From Clusia tigrina (lineage: Eukaryota; Arthropoda; Insecta; Diptera; Clusiidae), in NCBI GenBank assembly GCA_920105625.2, contig OV050030.1:113132814-113196813 (forward strand): 64,000 nucleotides of DNA, given 5' to 3'. The notes under the pieces were generated by a model. It did not search any database. It was not told the origin of the DNA and saw only the letters and a program-made list of their open reading frames with translations. Positions 57,567 through 64,000 of the stretch are shown here, one piece after another (the first letter of the stretch is position 1; each line of letters opens with the position of its first letter). The translations under genes and the position numbers were made by a program.

Positions 57567-58998
57567 GATCAAGCACAGCGGCCGATCGCCCATGTACGAG
57601 AGATGCGCTAGAGTTATTGTACTCACATTGTGGGGGAAAGCGTAACCCTACGTCTCCACGGGTAATTTTTGATAGCATGCAATTGGCAATTTCAAGGAAA
57701 CTGTCAATGGAGACTGCAAATTGCTTCAAGTTGGCAATTTATGGCTTGCAATATTTCATGCCATAAATTCCCAACATGCTGTGTTGCAATCAGTTGTCAT
57801 TTTGTTTGTTTGACAGCCTTTTTTCATTTTTTCGTTATGCTCACAGTGGCAGCATCGTAGAACATTTTAGTTTTACCGCGTCTATTAAATTAATACAAAC
57901 GCTAATATGGATGGAGATTTTGCATTTCGCTCCCCTGTAACAAAGGATTCACCCTGAATTTCGGTTTTCTTCTTTTTTCTCTTCATCGTATAATTCAAAC
58001 AATTTTTGAAGCGCGGGCACAGCGAACTAGATTGCTTGACGACATTTTCAAAATGACGATGACATAACATGGCTATGCCCACCAATTTAATATTGCCAAC
58101 TTTTGCAATGAAATTTGACAGTTGTTATGCCATCAAATATTGCCTGTGGGGACGTGGGGTATGACACTCATTTAGGAACACTTGTATTGTTGTTTTTTTT
58201 TTATTATATTCCGCATTCACATTCACTTTTCTCTTTTTAAAAGCAAAATAGAATCACCATTTAGTGCACACAAAAGTGTCTACGTTAAACGTCCTATCGC
58301 TCTGTAGCACTTTTTCTAATTTAAGTAAATAAAAATAAAATAACTTCGAGTGAAGACGCGTCGGTACACGTCGGAGATTTTATTTCGAGGTCAACTTTAA
58401 TTTAAAATATTTGAATCATTACAACAATTACAACAATATAACAACCACAACATTGCAGCAAATAGCTCCGAGTTTGCGTTCTGATTGCAGCCAACAACAC
58501 TGCAGGAGAACTGGAAACCGCTGCAGCCAAGTTGCTGACCATCACAAGTTGAAAGTGGCCCAAAGTCAAGTGGCCACAACAACAACAAGCATGGTCTTAG
58601 GAGAAACCGAAGCCGACCAACGGAAGTGCAACCACACAACGGTGCCCCACCAACAATATGCACCGGCCGCTGTAGTCACTTCGACGATATAAACCATGCA
58701 GCCCAAGCAGTGGATCTCTTCTTTGGATACGAGTTCCTGACTAGGAACACCTCTACGCCAGACACCTACTTTACAATCTTAGAAATTACTACTTACGAAC
58801 TAAGATTTCGAGACTTGGTGAGAACGTCTGGTTTTCAATCGTTTTCTCACTAAGGTGCATACGGTACAGAGACTTAACTACTTAGTGAGAACATATGGTT
58901 TTCAATCGTTTTTTCACTAAGGCACATTCGCTACCAGACCATAGGGACTAAGTGAGACCAGCTGGTTTTAAATCGTTTTATCACTGAGACACACAGTC
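57567..58998. repeat. Satellite unit 14, truncated (array edge)
   Basis: It holds the inverted-repeat segment, the AT-rich spacer and the LTR-like part (TATA at 58688), then stops at CCTAAAATGCA near 58,998 inside the RT scrap. Beyond this point no satellite sequence is seen. It has several private insertions, such as GCTCCCCTGTAACAAAGG near 57,930. Confidence 0.85.
58812..58990 (+). other. Three GGTTTT-AATCG hairpins in the edge unit
   Basis: Hairpins start near 58,814, 58,881 and 58,946. The middle one, CTTAGTGAGAA (58881-58891) with TTTTCACTAAG (58911-58921), has a 19-nt loop CATATGGTTTTCAATCGTT and is absent from all inner units. The edge copy therefore keeps an arrangement closer to the four-hairpin solo LTR. 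Confidence 0.8.
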
Positions 58999-59099
58999 CT
59001 AAAATGCATTGTTACGCCTACAGAAAGAAGTACAGCCGAATAAAATCTTAGGTGACTAGCCACTACGATTTAGAAACTTAAAATTAATAGTAATATTGG
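58999..59099. other. Unassigned junction sequence
   Basis: About 100 bp between the satellite edge and the readable mariner text. No satellite similarity and no domain; probably decayed mariner or flanking DNA. Confidence 0.4.
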
Positions 59100-59513
59100 A
59101 AGGGCTCACAAAAGTCCGTAGCTGAACGCATAATTTCAAGAAATTCAGATTTCCCTTGGCCTCCTCGTTCACCAGATTTAACTGCGCCCGATTTTTTTTT
59201 ATGGGGATATTTAAAAGCCAAAGTGTATGTTAACAAACCACAGACACTTGGACAGCTCAAGCAGAATATTCGAGACGAAATACAGCGCCTGCAACCAGAA
59301 ACATTACGCCGTGTAATGCAAAATGCGCTAAAAAGAGCAATGCCTCTATCGAGCAAAATGGTGGTCATTTGTCTGATGTCATATTTCACACATAGTCACG
59401 TTAAATTTCCATAAAATGTATTTAACATATTAAAATAAATCATTTAAAAAAAACCCGTTATTACAAGAGTTACACGTGTTTAACATCACTAGGTCTCATT
59501 TGGGCCACCCTGT
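59100..59513 (+). mobile_element. Mariner-like (IS630-Tc1-mariner) 3' fragment
   Basis: The C-terminal end of a transposase reads WPPRSPDLTAPDFFLWGYLKA, with PDL and DFFLWG typical of the third catalytic region, then IRDEIQRLQPETLRRVMQN. A one-base loss in a run of A near 59,359 shifts NGGHLSDVIFHT out of frame. The right end GGGCCACCCTGTA is the reverse complement of a terminal inverted repeat starting TACAGGGTGGCCC. The left part, with the first catalytic aspartates, is missing. Confidence 0.82.
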
Positions 59514-60650
59514 ATTTATCACATAGTTTACAGCTGTTTCACACGAGAAATTCTTTCTGAATCCTGACTGGTATTTTGAAAGAAGCTTATTTTGTTCCAT
59601 ATACTTTCCAAGCTGTTCTTTAACCACCTTTTCGATTATTTTTTCAGTTGTCTTAAGTGTATTAATTGGTCGATATTCCTCGCATTTATTTGTTTTGGCG
59701 ATTTTTTCAATTGGTATGACTATTGATTCTTTCCAATTTTCAGGAAAGGCACCTAATTCCAAAGATTTATTTATTATATTTAGCAAAATTTTTCCTATGA
59801 CGTTCCAGTTATCAAGGATTGTTTTACTCGAAACTTTGTTACAGTCAGGTCTATTTTTAAAATTTTTACATATATTCTTAAGTTCTATTGTATTTATTGC
59901 ACGAAATTTAAATTTAGAGTTTATCACAGGTACTTTGTTTCTATATTGTATATTTCCAATTGATTCTCGAATTAAATTAATACTATTTATGAAATATTGG
60001 TTAATTTGGTTGGCTATTTGAAAATTGTCCTTATGTTCTACATTATTAAATATCACAGATTTTATCACATTTTGGGTTTTTTTAAGGATTCTTAATCTCT
60101 CTCCACATTTGCTTTTGGTCTTTGGTATTATTTATTTTATCATTTATGTGCTTATTTTTTGCGTTTTCTATTGTTACTTTATATAAGTTTCTAATTAGTT
60201 TATAATTATTCCATGCATTATATGTATTCTGTTCTAAGGCTAGTCGATACTTCATCTTTTTTTCTCTTTTCATTATTTTAAGTTCATTTGTAAACCAGTT
60301 TTTAGTATTGTTTGTTTCTTTAATATTTTTTTTATTTGTGAATTTTTTTATCAGGTTTTCGATACTCTCATCTAAAAAAGTAGCATCACTGTTGACATCA
60401 CTATTATTATTATTATTATTATTTTTCTGTAATATTGCACTTAGTTCTCTATAAAACACGGGTTGTTAATTAAATATTTCAGTTTCTTTATAATTTATTT
60501 TTTCATGGCACTGATTTGGTATTTCGAAAGTTATATTTATGGATTCGTGATCCTATATATTTTTTTTATAATTACAAAGGTTGTCCTGTATATAATAATT
60601 TAAAATTAAAACTGTCGCCGGGTATACAATTATAAAGTAACTTATCCCCA
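59514..60650 (-). pseudogene. Non-LTR retrotransposon ORF2 fragment (endonuclease end and RT)
   Basis: Read leftwards: the end of an endonuclease (IPGDSFNF, then DHESINITFEIP, a typical catalytic DH near the end of the AP-like endonuclease), a linker frame 60082-60459 with an Asn run from an ATT microsatellite (about 60,403-60,423), then the RT start in 59496-60068: FPENWKESIVIPIEK, EEYRPINTL, QSGFRKNFSCETAVNYVI. The mariner end cuts the RT at this point, before the YADD region. I cannot place it securely in a clade; it differs from the Jockey element next to it. Confidence 0.78.
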
Positions 60651-60766
60651 AATCCTATTTATATTCAGCATGCCACCACAAATCCTCAGAAAGGTGTCCC
60701 TATTGTTCAAAAATTTAATTCTGGTCAAGCAACCTACGCAAGTGTTCTAATAGTGGAGTAGAAACC

Positions 60767-61021
60767 ATGATTCTAAATCTTACTCAGTGCATGACTCAAT
60801 TCATGTCACCATTGCAAAATATGTTACATGATTTGATTAAAGCTCAAAATCAGATGATCCAAACTCTTATAAATAAAAAATGCTTATGGAACGCAAACGG
60901 TGTTAACCAGCATAAACTAGCCATTAACAAATTTCTGTATGACCAAGAAATTGATGTTATGCTTTTGTCTGAAACACATCTCACAAACAAATACAATTTT
61001 CATCTCCTTCAAATTTTATAA
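60767..61021 (+). pseudogene. Jockey gag C-terminus and endonuclease N-terminus
   Basis: 84 codons. The first half (MTQFMSPLQNMLHDLIKAQNQ) resembles the end of Jockey-type gag. The second half CLWNANGVNQHK...EIDVMLLSETHLT is the start of the endonuclease of ORF2. The two normally separate ORFs are merged by loss of the spacer. Upstream, 60,670-60,766 contains more gag end (QATYASVL) in another frame. Confidence 0.8.
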
Positions 61022-61837
61022 TACTAATCATACATATGGTTAAGCCGATTGTCGTTGCCACTACGGCTGCAGTCGAAAGCATGGAGTTAAAAAAATGTAT
61101 ATATTTATCTATATCATCTGCATCTTTTCCTCAACTCTTGTAGAGATATGACTACTAACTAATACTTCTAAAATGTGCAAATGGCGTGTAAATTGAAAAA
61201 CTTGTAGTACAGAAATGAACGGCTGCGCCGAGAATGGCCGAAATATCGCTCACCCACTCTAAACACAATCTTAAAGCAGTCGAAGGGCTCTTAAAGATGC
61301 TCTCACAAAAGAGTAGGACCTAAAAGAGTACCTGAAGAAGATAACCCCAAATTCTACCGAAAGGTATTCCCTTTAGAAGGCATCGAAAAACTTTTAGCCT
61401 GCAATGGATGGAGTAAAACCTCTAGGAAACCCGAACGGCGCGTGGGTTCAAAGCGATAAAGAAAAAGCACTGTGCTTTGCACGACATGTATGGAACGTGC
61501 TCCAGCCGAATATGGCTACAAACTCCTTTGCCTGCCTTACCTTGCAGTACTGAGATTGCTCATTCTATTAAAATTTCCCTTTCTGAAACAAAAGAAATCA
61601 CCTGGATTCGATAATATTACAGTTACCAAATTCTGCGCCTGAATTTCTCTGCAAGGTTTTTAACGCAATTTTGGACAGCGGTTACTATCCGAATGTATGA
61701 AAGCTAAACCTGGAAAAGATGCAACGCTGCCGTCATCGTATAGGCCTATCAGCCTGTTGCCTTGCCTTTCCAAATTCTTTGAGAAATACTACTAAATAAA
61801 CTACGAGTATATGCTTTTCTTCATGAACATAGCGTAG
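61022..61837 (+). pseudogene. Decayed endonuclease/RT region of the Jockey element
   Basis: No long frame. Recognisable pieces are AWVQSDKEKALCFARHVWNV (about 61,440-61,500), typical between endonuclease and RT of this clade, and RPISLLPCLSKFFEK (about 61,740-61,790) from the RT. Most of the endonuclease is gone. Confidence 0.65.
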
Positions 61838-62883
61838 GTGTTCCGACACCAATTCGGTTTTCGAGAAAAGCACAGCACTATTGAGCAAGTGAATCGAATT
61901 ACAAATGAAATAAGCAAAGGATTTGCACTTGGGGAGTTTTGCTCTGCAATATTCCGTGGCGTGGCTCAAGCATTTGATAAGGTGGCATCAAGGACTGAGG
62001 TTCAAAATTTTCTTCCAAAAGCTATCATAAAATTATTGAGTTTTACTTATCCCCTAGATGTTTCAGTGTAAAAGTAAACGAATTTATTTCCGAAGATTTT
62101 CCAATTTTAGCCGGTGTATACCAAGGTAGCGTTTTAGGCCCTACATTATATGTAGTATTTACATCTGATACTTCTATAACTTAAAGCACACTAATTTCAA
62201 TATTTGATACCGCCATACTTAGTTGCAATAAAAATTATATAAAGGCGTCGAGGGAATTACAATACCACTTATTTAGGGTTGAAGAATGGCTTGGAATGTG
62301 GCATTAGCAAAAAAGCAAGCACGTAACATTCTCTTTGAAGCCTGGTACGTGTCCTGATATTCTGCTCAATAAAATCGAGATTCCGCAAACTAATGAAGTC
62401 ACTTACCTCGGCATTCATTTAGAAAGGCGCTTAACTTGGCGTAAGCACATTTTAGCTAAAATGTTATTAATGAAGTTGAAAGTCGCCAATCTGCATTGGC
62501 TAATTAACCATAAATCTACTTTAAGTCTGGAATATAAAATCCTCCTATACAATGCAGTTATTAAGCCGATATGGTTCTACGGGATTCAAGTGTGGGGTAA
62601 TTCATCCGCTTCTAACATTGCCATAATTCAAAGGTTTCAGTCAATAACAAGTGCTCCATGGTTAATAACAAGTGCTCCATGGTTAATAACAAGTGCTCCA
62701 TGGTGCATGCGTAACGATAATATTCACAAAGACCTGAAAATACCAACAATTATCACAGAAATAATGTCTAGAGCGCAGAAATACATAGCAAGACTGGAAA
62801 ATCACCCGAATCCACTAGCTAAATCCCTCGAAAAACCAATAAGCCGATCTCGCCTGCAGAGAAGAGACTTTCCGGCGTTTTGA
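61838..62883 (+). pseudogene. Jockey RT central and C-terminal parts
   Basis: 61838-62071 holds HQFGFREKHSTIEQV and AQAFDKV. 62075-62180 in another frame holds AGVYQGSVLGPTLYVVFTSD. The catalytic YADD has been lost: near 62,200 the text reads IFDTAILSC. 62335-62883 (182 codons) is the thumb and tail, with EVTYLGIHLERRLTW and KPIWFYGIQVWGNSS, and includes three copies of a 21-bp repeat. It ends in a stop at 62881-62883. Confidence 0.82.
62643..62704 (+). repeat. Three 21-bp tandem repeats inside the RT tail
   Basis: The unit AATAACAAGTGCTCCATGG plus TT repeats at 62643, 62664 and 62685, encoding ITSAPWL three times. The length keeps the frame. Confidence 0.9.
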
Positions 62884-63017
62884 AGAGCGAAGCAGAGCCG
62901 AAATTTTGATGGCCAAATTCAATTTGGATTAAAACTATTAGTTTTAAGATATGATGTACTTATTGTTAGGCTTAATTTAAGCAGATTCAATAAATAATAA
63001 ATTCTCGTAAAAAAAAC

Positions 63018-64000
63018 CAGTTGCTTCTGATCTGCATAAACCTACACCAAACACATTACAAAACCACTGTTTGATATAATCCCTTTAGCCAAGTCGGTAT
63101 GATCTGCCATGTATTCAGCAAGAATCTGTTTTTGCTTTTAGTAATATTAGTCCTATAATTTATAAAAAAAATTATTAATTCAACAAAATAAATTAAAAAG
63201 TATGCACTTACGTTTCGTTTCTCATTTAACAAATTTTTTTATTTACGGAAAACGTTATTCCGTTCGATAATTTGCTATCGAATAAAATTTCGAACGGTTT
63301 CGCTCAAATTCCGCTAGCGAGGGGGCTGCATCCTACCAAATTCCGATACACTTTTCTCGCTATAGGGTCAGAGAATACCAAATATAAAAATTCCGCACGT
63401 TTCGTAAGAATTCCGCTCCTTTACGGCTGCGACAAATTACCCTGGTATGTATGTACCCATAAATGAGTGTATCCTACCACACCCTGCAGTCCGACCATAT
63501 ATGACTATATACATACTTTTTAGGCACACCCTCGCGTTGTGTTCCTTTCAACCGATATTCTTAATTTAAATTCACAAAAAACAAATGTTTTATATTTCCT
63601 TAGTAATTTTCCATTTCATCGACTCCTGTTCTTATTTGTATTTAAATGCTTTTCTTCAACTACTTTTTAATCCATTATGTTGTCCCACACTATCTCTCCC
63701 TCAAATTTTACTTTCTCTTGCTTATTTTAAATTCTACTTAGCTATTAATCAAATCAATTCCCACAATATCTACTCCAATTTCATTTTTATTTATATTAAC
63801 AACTTCTTTCCTTCTTTCCATTTCTAATAGCAAATCAATATACTCTTAATTCTTACTCTACTTCTACTTCTAAGCCCTTTCACTCCCTTTTTTTCTAAGG
63901 TCTATTTTTGCTAAAGTTTATTCGACCCAGTCAAATTTGAAAAAAATATATACATATGTACTTACTATCATACTTACTTATTAGGATGCATTTCAATATA
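63018..64000. other. AT-rich DNA with no recognisable gene
   Basis: The only frames are short and biased by AT-rich composition (for example 63585-63827, rich in F, L, Y, N), with no domain. 63,256-63,420 is richer in GC and has ATTCCG five times (63257, 63308, 63340, 63390, 63410) plus an inverted repeat (63260-63267 with 63290-63297). The rest has TACATATGTAC-type runs common in fly non-coding DNA. Confidence 0.6.

Larger units (their letters stand above)
53562..57729 (-). pseudogene. Jockey-clade gag relic (unit 13/14), split by hAT
   Basis: 53607-53779 keeps the KIKFEPPKKK-type middle part. After the hAT insertion, 56689-56976 reads MPKQPPIYGSGVCSRYWSYYVADKQYELKF without the stop seen in inner units. 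N-terminal frames 57304-57729 and 57185-57427. Knuckles and RT scrap are deleted. Confidence 0.75.
1..58998. repeat. Composite ~2.87 kb satellite array (14 units, outer ones interrupted)
   Basis: The same 2.85-2.89 kb sequence recurs head to tail from base 1. The landmark GATCAAGCACAGCG occurs at 1, 2889, 5771, 8621, 11508, 14389, 17255, 20137, 23001, 25865, 28713, 44223, 52812 and 57567 (some copies differ by one base). Units 1-10 are uninterrupted and very similar by eye. Units 11-14 are more diverged and carry later insertions (two LTR retrotransposons, a solo LTR and a hAT element). The last recognisable unit stops near 58,998 inside its LTR-like part. This is the usual picture of a homogenised array with a decayed edge. 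The window starts inside the array, so its left end is not seen. Confidence 0.95.
60651..63017 (+). mobile_element. Jockey-clade non-LTR retrotransposon, 5' truncated and decayed
   Basis: The order is gag C-terminus, endonuclease start, RT pieces, RT C-terminus, 3' UTR, AATAAATAATAAA (from 62,988) and a terminal A-run (63,010-63,017). Only short frames survive. The C-terminal text KPIWFYGIQVWGNSS is the counterpart of the scrap in the satellite (KPIWTYGIQLWGSAAS). Confidence 0.85.

Noticed and set aside
63585..63827. 80-codon hydrophobic frame near the window end
   Set aside because: Composition follows AT-rich DNA (F, L, Y, I, N); no signal or family pattern convincing enough to call a gene.

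Overview
The window is eukaryotic repeat DNA, most likely from a higher fly (Diptera, Brachycera). The evidence is AT-rich sequence, insect-type transposon families (Jockey-clade non-LTR, Ty3/Gypsy, hAT and mariner) and the ORF-poor, stop-rich relics typical of heterochromatin. I see no host protein-coding gene, rRNA gene or tRNA gene.

About 1-29 kb is a head-to-tail tandem array of a 2.85-2.89 kb composite satellite: ten complete units (starts at 1, 2889, 5771, 8621, 11508, 14389, 17255, 20137, 23001, 25865), with decayed units 11-14 continuing to about 58,998. Each unit joins three things. First is an imperfect inverted-repeat segment. Second is a + strand fragment of an LTR, with a TATA box and hairpins whose loops share a conserved core. 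Third is a - strand, internally deleted Jockey-clade retrotransposon (gag with zinc knuckles fused to a scrap of the RT C-terminus). The units fall into classes A, B, C and D and form a higher-order repeat with 8.62 kb, 5.75 kb and 2.86 kb offsets.

The outer, diverged units carry later insertions. 29,043-41,668 is a Ty3/Gypsy element with long LTRs, 4-bp target duplication ATAC, a Lys-type primer site, a canonical -1 frameshift heptamer at the gag/pol junction, and an exact-looking 2,709-bp triplication of its LTR-gag part. 45,358-49,727 is a short-LTR Gypsy element (mag/mdg3-like; 5-bp TSD CCTAC). 50,747-52,125 is an inverted solo LTR (TSD AATT) related both to the first element's LTR and to the LTR piece inside the satellite. 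53,780-56,691 is a hAT transposon (8-bp TSD TCTCATAC) with a nearly readable transposase and a likely 131-bp intron.

Beyond 59 kb lie a mariner-like transposase end (59.0-59.5 kb) cutting into a - strand non-LTR RT (59.5-60.65 kb), a broken Jockey element on + (60.65-63.02 kb, ending in a polyadenylation signal and A-run), and about 1 kb of AT-rich DNA with no recognisable gene.

No part makes a pathway; every coding relic is a transposon protein and nearly all are broken. The most interesting signal is the hairpin module (11-12 bp stem, 18-19 nt loop with GGTTT..AATCG core) shared by the satellite, the solo LTR and the full LTR element, with stem changes that preserve pairing.
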